Assembly: GCA_021777555.1 (NCBI GenBank)
Contig: JAJYDK010000009.1
Location: 46,352 to 110,351, forward strand
DNA length: 64,000 nt
Source: Pseudomonadota bacterium
GTDB lineage: Bacteria > Pseudomonadota > Gammaproteobacteria > Steroidobacterales > Steroidobacteraceae
Direction: 5' to 3'
A model generated the notes under the pieces. That model did no database searches and was not told where the DNA came from. It saw only the letters and a program-made list of their open reading frames with translations. Position numbers and translations under genes: made by a program. Positions 1 through 9,754 of the stretch are shown piece by piece (the first letter of the stretch is position 1; the number at the start of each line of letters is the position of its first letter).

Positions 1-655
1 CCGCCGGCGAGCGCAGGAGATAAGCGGGATGATACGTCACCACGAGAGGCGTGTTGCGCTCCCCGAAATGATGCACGCCGCCGCGCAGCCGGGCGAGCGG
101 CGCATCGCTCGAGAGCAGGGTCTGGGCGGCGATGCGGCCGACGGCGAGCAGCAGCTTCGGGCGCACCAGCTCAATCTGCCGGTGCAGGTAGGGCAGGCAT
201 GCGGCGACCTCCTCGGGCTTGGGGTCGCGATTGCCCGGCGGACGACTCTTCAGAATATTGGCGATATAGACGTTCGCGCCGCGGCTCAATCCAATCGCGC
301 GCAGCATGGCATCGAGCAGCTGCCCGGCCCGGCCGACGAAGGGCTCCCCCCGCCGATCCTCCTCGGCGCCCGGCGCCTCCCCGATGACCATCCAGTTCGC
401 CTCTCGGTTGCCGACCCCGAGAACGCCCTGGGTGCGGCTCTCATGCAGGGGGCACCTGGCGCAGTCGCGCACTTCGCTCCACAGGGCCTGCCACCTCGCG
501 TCGACTGAATGGCCGTCCGAGGCGGTGGCGCCCGCATCCGCCGGGACCGGTACGGGCGCCGCCTCGGACTGCGGTCCCCCCTCGGGGGGGTGGCGCGGCA
601 CCCACAGCTCGATTCCGATCGCACGCAGGTACTCGGCGCGAGCCGCGCGGTCCAT
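1..655 (-). CDS. Type-4 uracil-DNA glycosylase, 3' end cut by the window
   Basis: Removes uracil from DNA to start base-excision repair. About 218 residues are visible; the C-terminus lies outside the window. The family-4 signature GEAPGAEED sits near residue 88 and is followed by [16 protein letters not shown]; the late motif HPAYLLRS is near residues 207-214. The N-terminal CxxC pair of the iron-sulfur cluster is present (DCARCPLH), as is the later Cys in EEVAAC, but the position that is Cys in the Thermus enzyme as I remember it (KCRPP) reads KSRPP here. ATG at 655 shares one base with the TGA of the phosphatidylserine synthase gene (TGATG), so the two are translationally coupled. A 35-residue Pro/Ala-rich leader precedes the catalytic domain. 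Confidence 0.88.
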   Translation of the reverse strand, partial: MDRAARAEYLRAIGIELWVPRHPPEGGPQSEAAPVPVPADAGATASDGHSVDARWQALWSEVRDCARCPLHESRTQGVLGVGNREANWMVIGEAPGAEEDRRGEPFVGRAGQLLDAMLRAIGLSRGANVYIANILKSRPPGNRDPKPEEVAACLPYLHRQIELVRPKLLLAVGRIAAQTLLSSDAPLARLRGGVHHFGERNTPLVVTYHPAYLLRSPA

Positions 656-1467
656 CAGCCACGCCTCTCGCGGAATGGCCTCCGGCGGCGCCGGAACCGA
701 CGCCAGATCCACACGATCGGCGCAGATAGCGCATAGATTCCGAATATTGCCAGCAGAAGCAGCGATGGATCGCTGGCGATCAGCACGATGGCCAGGAGCA
801 CCAGGAGCAGGTAGATGAAGCGGACCGGCCCCTCCAGATTGATCTTCTTGAAGCTGAAATAGCTGAACCGGCTGACCATGAGCGCACCGGCCAGCGCCGT
901 GACGGTGAAGGCGATGATGAGTCCGGTGAGTCCGGGCTCATGCCACTGGCTGGAGAGCCAGATGAACCCCGCGACCGTCGCTGCGGCGGACGGGCTCGGC
1001 AGCCCCTCGAAGTAGCGCTTGTCCACCACGGTGGTGCGAACATTGAACCGCGCGAGCCGCAGGGCGGCCGAGGCGGCGTAGAAAAAGCACGCGAGCCACC
1101 CGAAACGCCCCCAGGCCCGGCCGTACTCGGCGATCCGGACCACGCCCCACTGGTAGGCGACGATGGCCGGGGCGAGGCCGAAGGCGACCATGTCGGAAAG
1201 ACTGTCGTATTCCTTGCCGAAGGCGGTCTCGGTATGGGTCAGACGGGCGATCCGTCCATCGAGCGAATCGAAAATCATCGCGATGAACACCGCCATGCCG
1301 GCGGGCGCGAAGTGCTTGTCGATGGCCGCGACGATGGCATAGAACCCCGAGAACAGGGTGCCGGTGGTCAGCAGGTTCGGCAGCAGATAAATGCCCCTGC
1401 GCGGGTTCGGGGTGTGCTCGCCCCCGGCCTCAGGCGGGGCGCTCGTCGAATTAGGGCTTGCGGACAT
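655..1467 (-). CDS. pssA: CDP-diacylglycerol-serine O-phosphatidyltransferase
   Basis: Makes phosphatidylserine, the precursor of phosphatidylethanolamine, in the inner membrane. The CDP-alcohol phosphotransferase signature is complete: DG-x2-AR-x8-G-x3-D-x3-D, seen as DGRIAR, then [10 protein letters not shown]. Several membrane segments follow, and the C-terminus is strongly basic ([10 protein letters not shown]). The Pro/Ser-rich N-terminus starts here at ATG 1467, which has GGAAG eight bases upstream; an in-frame GTG/ATG pair at 1497/1494 would add ten residues but shows no ribosome site. With this start the protein is 270 residues, normal for the multi-spanning PssA type. Divergent from proS and coupled to the downstream glycosylase. 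Confidence 0.9.
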   Translation of the reverse strand: MSASPNSTSAPPEAGGEHTPNPRRGIYLLPNLLTTGTLFSGFYAIVAAIDKHFAPAGMAVFIAMIFDSLDGRIARLTHTETAFGKEYDSLSDMVAFGLAPAIVAYQWGVVRIAEYGRAWGRFGWLACFFYAASAALRLARFNVRTTVVDKRYFEGLPSPSAAATVAGFIWLSSQWHEPGLTGLIIAFTVTALAGALMVSRFSYFSFKKINLEGPVRFIYLLLVLLAIVLIASDPSLLLLAIFGIYALSAPIVWIWRRFRRRRRPFRERRG

Positions 1468-1571
1468 GTCGGGGGCTTCCGGTCGGCGGAACATCACGCG
1501 CCGCGGCGCATCTTAGCAGCTCGCGCTCTCCTGTTATGATGGCGGCTTCTTTGTCCCACAAGACCCGCGCC

Positions 1572-3284
1572 ATGAGGCTTTCGCAGTATCCCATCCAGAC
1601 CACCAAGGAAACCCCGGCCGAGGCTGAGATCGTCAGCCACCAGCTCATGCTGCGCGCGGGACTCATCCGCCGCCTCTCCTCGGGCCTGTACAGCTGGCTG
1701 CCGATGGGCCTGCGGACCCTGCGCAAGGCCGAGGCCATCATCCGCGAGGAGATGAACCGGGCGGGCGCCCTCGAGCTGCTGATGCCCGTGGTCCAGCCGG
1801 CGGAGCTGTGGCAGGAATCCGGCCGCTGGAAGGAATACGGCCCGGAGCTGCTGCGCCTGAAGGACCGCCACCAGCGCGACTTCGTCGCGGGCCCCACGCA
1901 CGAGGAGGTCATCACCGACATCGCGCGCCGGGAGCTCAAGAGCTACCGCCAGCTCCCGGTGAACTTCTATCAGGTCCAGACCAAATTCCGCGACGAGATC
2001 CGGCCGCGTTTCGGGGTGATGCGCGCACGCGAGTTCATCATGAAGGACGCCTACTCCTTCCACGCCGATGCGGCCTCGCTCGAGCAGGGCTACCGTCTCA
2101 TGCACGAGGCCTACACTCGGATCTTCACCCGCATGGGGCTGCAATTTCGCGCCGTGAAGGCCGACTCCGGCCCGATCGGCGGCGACGTCTCGCAGGAGTT
2201 CCATGTGCTCGCCGCCTCGGGCGAGGACGCCATCGTGTTCTCGGACGCGGACGAATACGCCGCCAACATGGAGGCCGCCGCCGCCCTGCCCCCGCGTGAG
2301 CCGCGCCCGGCGCCCCGCGAATCACTGGCCAGGATTGCGACGCCGGGGGCCAAGACCATCGAGGCGCTGGCGGGGCTGCTGAAGATCGAGCCCTCGCGCT
2401 GCCTGAAGACACTGCTCGTCGAGGGCGAGGGCGAGAATGAGGTCGTGGCGCTGCTCGTCCGGGGCGATCACGAGTTGAATGCCACCAAGGCGCAGCGGCT
2501 GCCCGGAGTGGCGAGCCCGTTTCGCATGGCGGACGCCGAGCGCATCCAGCGTGCCACCGGAGCGCAGGTCGGGTACATCGGCCCGCTCGGTCTCAAGTGC
2601 CGCATCTATGCGGACCATGCCGCCCTCGCGGTCGCCGATTTCGTCTGCGGCGCCAACGAGAAGGACATGCACCTCACGGGGGTCAACTGGGACCGCGACG
2701 TGCAGGGCTACGTTGCCGCGGACATCCGCAATGTCGTCGAAGGCGATCCGAGCCCGAGCGGCAAGGGCGCACTCAAGCTTGCCCGCGGCATCGAGGTCGG
2801 CCACATCTTCCAGCTCGGCCGCAAGTACAGCGAAAAGATGCACGCCGCGGTGCTCGATGAATCGGGCCAGGAAGTCACCGTCCACATGGGCTGCTACGGC
2901 ATCGGTGTGACGCGCGTCGTGGCGGCGGCCATCGAGCAGAACCATGATGAGCGCGGCATCCTCTGGCCGGAGCCGCTGGCGCCGTTCAAGGTCGTATTGG
3001 TGGCCCTCGGCCAGCAGAAATCCGCCGAGGTGCGCGAGCGGGCCGAGCGACTCTATGCCGAGCTCACCGGCGCGGGCATCGAAGTCCTCTTCGATGATCG
3101 CGACGCGCGTCCCGGCGTGAAGTTCGCCGACGCGGAGCTGCTTGGTATCCCGCACCGGCTGGTCGTCGCCGAGCGTGGCCTGGCGGCGGGCCGGCTCGAG
3201 TACCGGCACCGCAGAGACAGCGAGAGTGTGGAGTTTCCCGTTGATGAGGCGCTCGCATTCCTCAAGGACCGTCTGGGCCGCTAA
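1572..3284 (+). CDS. proS: Prolyl-tRNA synthetase
   Basis: Charges tRNA-Pro; class II synthetase of the bacterial type with the INS editing domain inserted between motifs 2 and 3. The protein is 570 residues, the usual length. It opens with [19 protein letters not shown], the standard N-terminus, so ATG 1572 is chosen although the frame is open for 38 codons upstream. Motif 2 region is [20 protein letters not shown], with the following [11 protein letters not shown] segment leading into the editing domain (about residues 225-405). Motif 3 and the C-terminal anticodon-binding domain follow ([17 protein letters not shown]). The stop lies inside the start region of the next gene, which overlaps by 41 bases. 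Confidence 0.97.
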   Translation: MRLSQYPIQTTKETPAEAEIVSHQLMLRAGLIRRLSSGLYSWLPMGLRTLRKAEAIIREEMNRAGALELLMPVVQPAELWQESGRWKEYGPELLRLKDRHQRDFVAGPTHEEVITDIARRELKSYRQLPVNFYQVQTKFRDEIRPRFGVMRAREFIMKDAYSFHADAASLEQGYRLMHEAYTRIFTRMGLQFRAVKADSGPIGGDVSQEFHVLAASGEDAIVFSDADEYAANMEAAAALPPREPRPAPRESLARIATPGAKTIEALAGLLKIEPSRCLKTLLVEGEGENEVVALLVRGDHELNATKAQRLPGVASPFRMADAERIQRATGAQVGYIGPLGLKCRIYADHAALAVADFVCGANEKDMHLTGVNWDRDVQGYVAADIRNVVEGDPSPSGKGALKLARGIEVGHIFQLGRKYSEKMHAAVLDESGQEVTVHMGCYGIGVTRVVAAAIEQNHDERGILWPEPLAPFKVVLVALGQQKSAEVRERAERLYAELTGAGIEVLFDDRDARPGVKFADAELLGIPHRLVVAERGLAAGRLEYRHRRDSESVEFPVDEALAFLKDRLGR

Positions 3285-3897
3285 GCCGGCCCGGCTCGCC
3301 CTCGCAACGCTGACTCTGGCCCTGCTCGGCGCCGGCTGGGCCGCACCCGCTCACGCCTACGGCCAGCGCGATCCGGCGCTCGCGCCCATCGTCAAGAAGG
3401 CGATCTCGCACGCGCAATGCTTCATGGACCGCTTCGATGCCGCGGTGTGGTACACCCTCATGGAGCCGCGGCTCGTACGATACGTGCCGAAGCCCGCCGA
3501 GCGGTTGAGCATCCTGAAGCAGGTGTACTGCGTGACGCACGAGCCCGGCGCGGCGCGGCTGCCGCCGGGGTTGGTGCTGGCCGTCATGCAGGTCGAGAGC
3601 GATTTCAACCGCTGGGCGGTCTCATCGAGCGGCGCGGTGGGACTGATGCAGGTGATGCCCTTCTGGCCGGAACACCTGGGGATGAAGGGCTACCAGCTGG
3701 TGGGCGTCGCGCCCAACATCCGCATGGGCTGCGCGATCCTGCGCTACTACCTCGGCGTCACCCACGACAACGTGCGGCTCGCGCTGGAAGAGTACAACGG
3801 CAGCGTGGGGCATCATCATTACCCCGATCGCGTGCTCATCGCCTGGGAGAACTGGAACGGCGCGGACGATCTGGGTTTCGCCGACGCGAAACGTTAG
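3244..3897 (+). CDS. Lytic transglycosylase, SLT domain
   Basis: Cleaves the glycan strands of peptidoglycan in the periplasm. Starting at ATG 3244 the 217-residue protein has a signal peptide with a leucine-rich core ([16 protein letters not shown]) and a likely cleavage after AHA. The SLT catalytic segment [20 protein letters not shown] carries the acid Glu in QVES and is followed by LMQVMP. The tail [16 protein letters not shown] matches the substrate-groove part of the family. It overlaps the end of proS in another frame and its stop overlaps the stop of the convergent acylphosphatase gene by four bases. The exact subfamily is not clear to me. Confidence 0.88.
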   Translation: MRRSHSSRTVWAAKPARLALATLTLALLGAGWAAPAHAYGQRDPALAPIVKKAISHAQCFMDRFDAAVWYTLMEPRLVRYVPKPAERLSILKQVYCVTHEPGAARLPPGLVLAVMQVESDFNRWAVSSSGAVGLMQVMPFWPEHLGMKGYQLVGVAPNIRMGCAILRYYLGVTHDNVRLALEEYNGSVGHHHYPDRVLIAWENWNGADDLGFADAKR

Positions 3898-4169
3898 CGG
3901 GCGTGGAATCCCACCGGTGGCTCGCGCAGGTGCTGGGGCGCCTCGGCCACCTCCACCGCGGCGACCTTGGAGGCCGTAGAGCCCGTCCACAACCACTCGA
4001 CGAACGCGCTCACCGCCACCTCTTCCCCGCAGACGAGCACCTCCACGCGCCCGTCCAGGAGGTTCTTCGCATAACCGTGCACGCCGAGCTCGGCCGCACG
4101 ATGGGCGCACGTGGCCCGATAAAACACGCCCTGGACACGGCCGGACACCAGGCACTTCTTGCAGACCAT
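3894..4169 (-). CDS. acyP: Acylphosphatase
   Basis: Small cytosolic enzyme hydrolysing carboxyl-phosphate bonds. The 91-residue length and the motif GRVQGVFYRA, holding the catalytic Arg, and GYAKNLLDG, holding the catalytic Asn, are diagnostic. It has two extra N-terminal Cys residues (CKKC) before the domain. Divergent from wrbA with 28 bases between the starts; convergent and overlapping with the lytic transglycosylase gene. Confidence 0.95.
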   Translation of the reverse strand: MVCKKCLVSGRVQGVFYRATCAHRAAELGVHGYAKNLLDGRVEVLVCGEEVAVSAFVEWLWTGSTASKVAAVEVAEAPQHLREPPVGFHAR

Positions 4170-4188
4170 GGAGAGAAATATACCCTAG

Positions 4189-4791
<603 letters not shown>

Positions 4792-4799
4792 TCCGCCGT

Positions 4800-5495
4800 C
4801 TAACGCGGCTCGAGCCGCGCCAACACCTCGCGGATGAACGGCACCGTCAGGCGCCGCTGGGCGGCGAGGGCCGCCTCATCGAGCGTATCGAGCAACCCAT
4901 AGAGCCGGCGCATGTCGCGCGGAAACCGCCGCTGAAGCCAGCGCACCGTCTCCTGAGGCAGCTCGAGCCCGCGCAGCCGCGCGCGCAGCTGCAGCGCCTG
5001 GTGCTGCTCGCTCTCATCGAGCGGGCGCAGCTGAAAGACCGCCGCGGCCGCGCACCTCGAGGCGAGATCCGGGAGCGACCACCCGAGCAGCGCCGGCGGT
5101 ACGCGCGCGGCGAGCAGCAGCGACCCGCCGCTCTCGGCGAACTCCCGCAGCACGGTAAAGAGCGCCCGCTCCCATTCCCGGCGGCCCACCACGCTCTCGA
5201 GATCATCGACGCACAGACAGCTGAGTTGCGGCAGGCCCTCGAGCACCTCCACACCGAGCGCGGCGAGCTCACCCAGCGGCACGAAGCCGCTGCGCCGCGA
5301 CTGCCCGGCGGCCGCGCAGACGGCCTGCAGCAGATGGGTCTTGCCGGAGCCCTCCGCGCCGCAGAGCCAGGTGAGGCCCGCCTCCCCGGCCGCGGCCCGG
5401 CGCGCATGCTCCAAGGCCTGCGCGTTGCCCGCGGGCAGGAAGCTCTCGAATACGGCCCGGTCGGGGAGTCGGACCCCAAGCGGAAGCTGATGCAT
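4800..5495 (-). CDS. hda: DnaA regulatory inactivator Hda
   Basis: AAA+ protein related to DnaA domain III that, with the DNA-loaded sliding clamp, stimulates ATP hydrolysis by DnaA after initiation. The 231-residue protein begins MHQLPLGVRLPDRAVFESF; QLPL near the N-terminus fits the clamp-binding motif of Hda proteins. Walker A is GAEGSGKTH and Walker B is CLCVDDLESV; the sensor/box VII region is LPDLASRCAAA. There is no DnaA domain IV, so it is not a second DnaA. Third gene of a DUF2066, CDP-alcohol transferase, hda series with gaps of 3 and 9 bases. Confidence 0.92.
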   Translation of the reverse strand: MHQLPLGVRLPDRAVFESFLPAGNAQALEHARRAAAGEAGLTWLCGAEGSGKTHLLQAVCAAAGQSRRSGFVPLGELAALGVEVLEGLPQLSCLCVDDLESVVGRREWERALFTVLREFAESGGSLLLAARVPPALLGWSLPDLASRCAAAAVFQLRPLDESEQHQALQLRARLRGLELPQETVRWLQRRFPRDMRRLYGLLDTLDEAALAAQRRLTVPFIREVLARLEPR

Positions 5496-5504
5496 GCGCG
5501 CGCC

Positions 5505-6062
5505 TCAGCCCGCCCGCGCCCGCTGCGGCGCCACCCAGGCCCTGCGAGTGAAGGTCGCAACGTAGTCGAGCCCCGAGAGGGCCGTGGTCAGGAGCACGAT
5601 GAGCGCCAACGCACGCAGCACTCCGGTCGGCGGGAAGAGAAATGCCGCCCCGAGCATGACCGCGGCGAGATACAGCAGCTGGGTCCCGGTGTTGACCTTG
5701 CTGATGAGGGTCGGACGGCCGCGCAGCGGCCCGAACCACAGACGGTAGATGAGCGCGCCGAGGGCGATCATGACATCGCGCGCCACCGCCGCGGCGGTCA
5801 CCCACCAGGGCACCAGGTCGAGCCAGGCGGACTCCACGAACACGATGACCAGCAACAGCTTGTCCGCCGCCGGATCCAACACCTTGCCGAGCTCGGAGGT
5901 CCAGTTGTAGCGCTTGGCGAGAAACCCGTCCAGGCCGTCGGAGACCGCCGCGATCACGAACAGGACGAGCGCCAGATCGTAGCGCCCCGAGCGCAGCAGG
6001 CTCGCGATCGGCCAGATCAGCGCCAGGCGGACCAGACAGATGAGATTGGGAATGTGCCGCAC
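5505..6062 (-). CDS. CDP-alcohol phosphatidyltransferase family protein
   Basis: Integral membrane phospholipid enzyme transferring a phosphatidyl group from CDP-diacylglycerol to an alcohol. The 185-residue protein has the core signature DGLDGFLAK...GKVLDPAADK. The usual AR of DG-x2-AR is AK here; all acidic metal ligands are kept. Four or five membrane segments are visible. RDVMIALGALIYRLWFG and SKVNTGTQLLYLA in the second half resemble the CMP-forming cardiolipin synthases more than classical PgsA, so the product could be phosphatidylglycerophosphate or cardiolipin. Overlap-like spacing with DUF2066 upstream (3 bases) and hda downstream indicates one transcript. Confidence 0.82.
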   Translation of the reverse strand: MRHIPNLICLVRLALIWPIASLLRSGRYDLALVLFVIAAVSDGLDGFLAKRYNWTSELGKVLDPAADKLLLVIVFVESAWLDLVPWWVTAAAVARDVMIALGALIYRLWFGPLRGRPTLISKVNTGTQLLYLAAVMLGAAFLFPPTGVLRALALIVLLTTALSGLDYVATFTRRAWVAPQRARAG

Positions 6063-6065
6063 GGC

Positions 6066-7226
6066 TCAGTGCGCGGCGGGTGTGGTCGCCGGCGGTGTCG
6101 CGGGTGGCGCCGCGGCGGCCGGGCCCGGAAGGTAGCGGTACACGAGCGCCCCGTCTTCCGCCTGCCCCTGCGCGGGCGAGAAATGCGGCGAGGTGGCGAG
6201 CATGCGGGCCACCGTCGCCGAGCCCCCCTCGGCCCGCAGATCGAATACGGCGGTGTTGCCACGAACCTCGCTGACGCCGGCGCGGCTCACCCCCGGCATC
6301 GCTTGGAGCATCAGCTCGATGTGGGCGTAATCCGCCAGGCTCGAAACCCCTTCGATCCGCACCCTCGCCTCACTCAGGCCATCGCCTCCCGAAACGGCGG
6401 GCGGCGCGAGCAGATCCACCGTGCCGTCTATCCCGGCGGTGAGCGGGCCGGTGAAGCTGCGGCGCAGGAACGGAGTGATCAACGTCCATTGCCACTGAGG
6501 CGCGTCGGACGGGACGGAAGGTGGCGGAGCACCGCTGCCCTGCCCCGGGGGCGCGGACACGGCGGGCGGGCCGGCGGCCTGGGGTGCTCCATTCGCCGCC
6601 TGCTGAGGCGTCGATGCAGGGGCTGCGGCGGGCGCCGGCGGCTGACCGACGAGCAGCTGCTCCGCCCCGAAGCGGTGCACGAGCGCGAGCAGAGCGTTCT
6701 GCGCGAGGAGCTGGCCACTGGAATCGGTGACCGGCAGCGGCATGATGCTGATGGGCAGGCCTCGGGCCTGGGCGGCCTGCTCCAGAGCGGCGTGATCGGC
6801 CTCGTAGTCGGCCTGGTCGGGCATGGGACTCAGCACGATGAGCGTGAAGGGGCGGTCGGCGCTCCAGACGCTGCGTCCGAGGCCAGTGATCGCGCGGTCG
6901 ACCTCCGCTCCGTTGAACGCCACCTGCAGCTCCCCTTGCGGACCGCGCTGGTAGTTCACGACGTACTTCGGCGCCTGGGCCACGAGCGATGCGAACACCG
7001 GATCGGTGGCCGATTCCGGGTGGCCGGTGGCCCGCACCAATGCGGCGCGCATCGCCTGTTGCAGCGCCGGCGCGGACTGGCCGCTCACGTCGACCACGAA
7101 TACCGGGACGCGGCGGGCCGCCCGGCACAGGACCGGCAGCGCGGCACAGGAGAGAACCAGAAGGGCGAGCCGGAGAGGACGGAGGGCGGTGGGCTTGGCG
7201 GCTGGCATCCGATCGAGTGTTTGCAT
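6066..7226 (-). CDS. DUF2066 domain-containing exported protein
   Basis: Unknown function; the DUF2066 family is encoded next to hda and a CDP-alcohol transferase in many gammaproteobacteria. From ATG 7226 the 386-residue product has a signal sequence ([17 protein letters not shown]), which could also be read as a lipoprotein-like Cys. The conserved N-terminal half begins [21 protein letters not shown] low-complexity Ala/Pro/Gln linker of about 55 residues (around 200-260) separates it from a second folded part, and the C-terminus is again Ala/Pro-rich. GGCGGG lies just before ATG 7226; ATG 7208 is an alternative. Divergent from purM. Confidence 0.82.
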   Translation of the reverse strand: MQTLDRMPAAKPTALRPLRLALLVLSCAALPVLCRAARRVPVFVVDVSGQSAPALQQAMRAALVRATGHPESATDPVFASLVAQAPKYVVNYQRGPQGELQVAFNGAEVDRAITGLGRSVWSADRPFTLIVLSPMPDQADYEADHAALEQAAQARGLPISIMPLPVTDSSGQLLAQNALLALVHRFGAEQLLVGQPPAPAAAPASTPQQAANGAPQAAGPPAVSAPPGQGSGAPPPSVPSDAPQWQWTLITPFLRRSFTGPLTAGIDGTVDLLAPPAVSGGDGLSEARVRIEGVSSLADYAHIELMLQAMPGVSRAGVSEVRGNTAVFDLRAEGGSATVARMLATSPHFSPAQGQAEDGALVYRYLPGPAAAAPPATPPATTPAAH

Positions 7227-7309
7227 CCCGCCACGGCGCCGGGCGGAAAGGTACAATACCATACACGCGTGTGCCGCACGGCGGCCGCTCCATCCTCGAA
7301 AGTGATTGC

Positions 7310-8347
7310 ATGACAGAAGGGAAAACAGGCCGCGGCATGACCTACCGCGACGCGGGTGTCGATATCGACGCCGGCGACGAGCTCGTCGAGCGCATCAAGC
7401 CGCATGTGGCGCGCACGCGCCGGCCCGAGGTGCTGGCCGGCATCGGCGGTTTCGGCGCGCTGGTGGAGCTGCCGCCCGGCTACCGGCGACCGGTGCTGGT
7501 CTCGGGCACCGATGGGGTCGGCACCAAGCTGCGCCTGGCCATCGATACGGGCCACCACGACACGATCGGCATCGATTTGGTGGCGATGTGCGCCAATGAC
7601 ATCGTCGTGCAGGGCGCCGAGCCGCTTTTCTTCCTCGACTACTACGCCACCGGCAAGCTCCGGGTGGATGTGGCCGAGGCGGTGATCCGCGGCATCGTGG
7701 AAGGCTGCAGCCAGGCGGGCGCCGCACTGGTGGGCGGCGAGACGGCCGAGATGCCCGGCATGTACCACGGCGACGATTACGACCTGGCCGGCTTCTGCGT
7801 GGGCGTGGTGGAAAAGGATGCCATCATCGATGGCACCACCATCCGCCCCGGCGATGCGGTGATCGGGCTCGCCTCCTCCGGGCCGCACTCGAATGGCTAC
7901 TCGCTCATCCGGCGCCTGATCGCCTCGAGCGGAGCCGACAGCCGCACCCGGGTCGAGGGCACGCCGCTGTTCGAGCGGCTGCTCACCCCCACCCGCATTT
8001 ATGTCAAGCCGCTTCTGGCGCTGGCGCAGACCCTGCCCGTGCATGCGCTCGCCCACATCACCGGCGGCGGCCTCACGGACAACATTCCGCGAGTGCTGCC
8101 GGAGGGCCTGGAGGCGGTGCTCGAGCGGCGCCGCTGGCCCGAGGACCCGGTGTTCGAGTGGATCCGCCGGACCGGCAACATCGATCCCGCGGAGATGTAC
8201 CGCACCTTCAACTGCGGCATCGGGATGGTGGTCATCGTGCCGCAGCAGCATGCCGAGCAGGCGCTCGAATTCCTCGCCGCACGCGGCGAGACCGCACGGA
8301 TCATTGGGGAGATCCGCACGGGCACCCGCGGCGCCGTCATCGAGTGA
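7310..8347 (+). CDS. purM: Phosphoribosylformylglycinamidine cyclo-ligase (AIR synthetase)
   Basis: Converts FGAM to AIR in purine synthesis. 345 residues, exactly the usual length from ATG 7310. Diagnostic segments: [20 protein letters not shown] near the N-terminus, [33 protein letters not shown], and [11 protein letters not shown]. The C-terminal half has [16 protein letters not shown] and FNCGIGMV. The stop overlaps the GTG start of purN (GTGA), so the two steps are translationally coupled, as in E. coli where purMN form an operon. Confidence 0.97.
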   Translation: MTEGKTGRGMTYRDAGVDIDAGDELVERIKPHVARTRRPEVLAGIGGFGALVELPPGYRRPVLVSGTDGVGTKLRLAIDTGHHDTIGIDLVAMCANDIVVQGAEPLFFLDYYATGKLRVDVAEAVIRGIVEGCSQAGAALVGGETAEMPGMYHGDDYDLAGFCVGVVEKDAIIDGTTIRPGDAVIGLASSGPHSNGYSLIRRLIASSGADSRTRVEGTPLFERLLTPTRIYVKPLLALAQTLPVHALAHITGGGLTDNIPRVLPEGLEAVLERRRWPEDPVFEWIRRTGNIDPAEMYRTFNCGIGMVVIVPQQHAEQALEFLAARGETARIIGEIRTGTRGAVIE

Positions 8348-9009
8348 GCCGCGCGCCCCTTAAGATCGCGGTGCTCATCTCGGGGCACGGCTCCAACATG
8401 GCGGCTATCGCCCGTGAGTGCCGCGAAGGGCGATTGAACGCGCGCATCGGCATCGTGCTCTCGGACCGGCCCGGCGTAGCGGGCCTCGACACCGCACGCG
8501 CGATGGGGATCGAGGCGCGCGCCATACCCTGGCAGGGGGCCGCGCAACGGGGGGTGTTCGAGCGTTCGCTCGAGGCGGCCCTGGCCGAGGTGAAGCCCGA
8601 TCTCATCGTCCTCGCGGGCTTCATGCGCATTCTCTCGCCGCAGTTCGTGGCGTCGCACGCCGGACGGATCCTGAACATCCATCCCTCGCTGCTGCCGAAA
8701 TACACCGGGCTCCATACCCACCGCAGAGCGCTCGAGGCGGGCGAGCGTGAGCATGGCGCCAGCGTGCACTTCGTGACTGCGGAACTCGATGGCGGCCCCC
8801 TCGTGCTGCAGTCGCGGGTCCCGGTCCGTTCCGAGGACACCGAGCAGAGCCTGTCAGCCCGGGTTCAGAAGACCGAGCACATCATTTATCCTCGCGTCAT
8901 CGGATGGCTGGCCGAGGGACGGCTCACCTGGCGGCAGGACCGCCCGTGGCTCGATGGCCACCCGCTCCTTGACCCGGTGGTGGAGGATTTCAGTGCGGAT
9001 CGGAACTGA
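8344..9009 (+). CDS. purN: Phosphoribosylglycinamide formyltransferase
   Basis: Transfers the formyl group from 10-formyl-THF to GAR. 221 residues from GTG 8344, chosen because it overlaps the purM stop and places the beta-strand [16 protein letters not shown] at the N-terminus as in the family. The catalytic Asn-His-Asp set is seen in [20 protein letters not shown] (Asn and His) and in [10 protein letters not shown] (Asp). The 3' end overlaps the start of the DUF3108 gene by 17 bases. Confidence 0.95.
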   Translation: MSRAPLKIAVLISGHGSNMAAIARECREGRLNARIGIVLSDRPGVAGLDTARAMGIEARAIPWQGAAQRGVFERSLEAALAEVKPDLIVLAGFMRILSPQFVASHAGRILNIHPSLLPKYTGLHTHRRALEAGEREHGASVHFVTAELDGGPLVLQSRVPVRSEDTEQSLSARVQKTEHIIYPRVIGWLAEGRLTWRQDRPWLDGHPLLDPVVEDFSADRN

Positions 9010-9730
9010 CACAGTGCGCCGCGGCGCCTTGGGCCTCGCCCTGCTGCTCGCCACCGCGGCCACGCTCTGCCGCGCGGACGCTGCGTCCCCGCCCGCAACG
9101 CCGCCGACCTTCGTCGCAAAGTACTCCGTCGCCTGGCATGGCATCACCGCGGGCACCTCGACCCTGACGCTCGCCGAGACTTCGCCCGGGCAGTACCGCT
9201 ACACCTCCGAGGATCACGCGAGCGGACTGTTCAAGCTGTTCATCCGCCGCGCCATCCAGCAGGAAAGCCGCTTCAGGGTCACCAACGGAGAGGTCCAGCC
9301 GCTGAGCTTCCGGGCCGAGGGCAATGGCCCGACCGAGGAAGTGACCTTCAACTGGACCTCCGGACGGGTGACCGGCACCGCCAAGGGCAAGCCCCTGGAC
9401 CTGAAACTCGAGCCCGGCACCCAGGACCCGGGATCGGTGCAGATCGCGCTGATGCTGGCCTTTCTCGAAGGGCATCCCCCCTCGAGCTTCTGGATGCTCA
9501 ACACGGATGTGATCAACCAGTTCGAGTTCGAGCCGAAGGGCAAGGCGACGCTCGACACCCCGCTCGGACCCGTGCAGACACGCCTCTACACCAGCCACCA
9601 CGCCGGAGCGCGCCGCACCACCTACATGTGGCTCGCCCCCTCGCTCGATTACCTGCCGGCGCGCCTCGAGCAGCGTCGCGGCAACGACGTGCTGTTCGCG
9701 CTCAACATCCTCGCCTACAGGAAGCAGTAG
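8993..9730 (+). CDS. DUF3108 domain-containing exported protein
   Basis: Exported protein of unknown function; DUF3108 genes commonly follow purN in gammaproteobacteria. 245 residues from GTG 8993, preferred because GGAGG lies six bases upstream inside purN; a second GTG at 9014 is possible. The signal peptide core is GALGLALLLATAATL. The mature part begins TFVAKYSVAWHGITAGTSTL and ends with the hallmark YLPARLEQRRGNDVLF, a beta-rich domain expected in the periplasm. Convergent with dcd 24 bases downstream. Confidence 0.87.
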   Translation: MRIGTDTVRRGALGLALLLATAATLCRADAASPPATPPTFVAKYSVAWHGITAGTSTLTLAETSPGQYRYTSEDHASGLFKLFIRRAIQQESRFRVTNGEVQPLSFRAEGNGPTEEVTFNWTSGRVTGTAKGKPLDLKLEPGTQDPGSVQIALMLAFLEGHPPSSFWMLNTDVINQFEFEPKGKATLDTPLGPVQTRLYTSHHAGARRTTYMWLAPSLDYLPARLEQRRGNDVLFALNILAYRKQ

Positions 9731-9754
9731 GGACAGCGCGCCGCGCCCCGAGCG

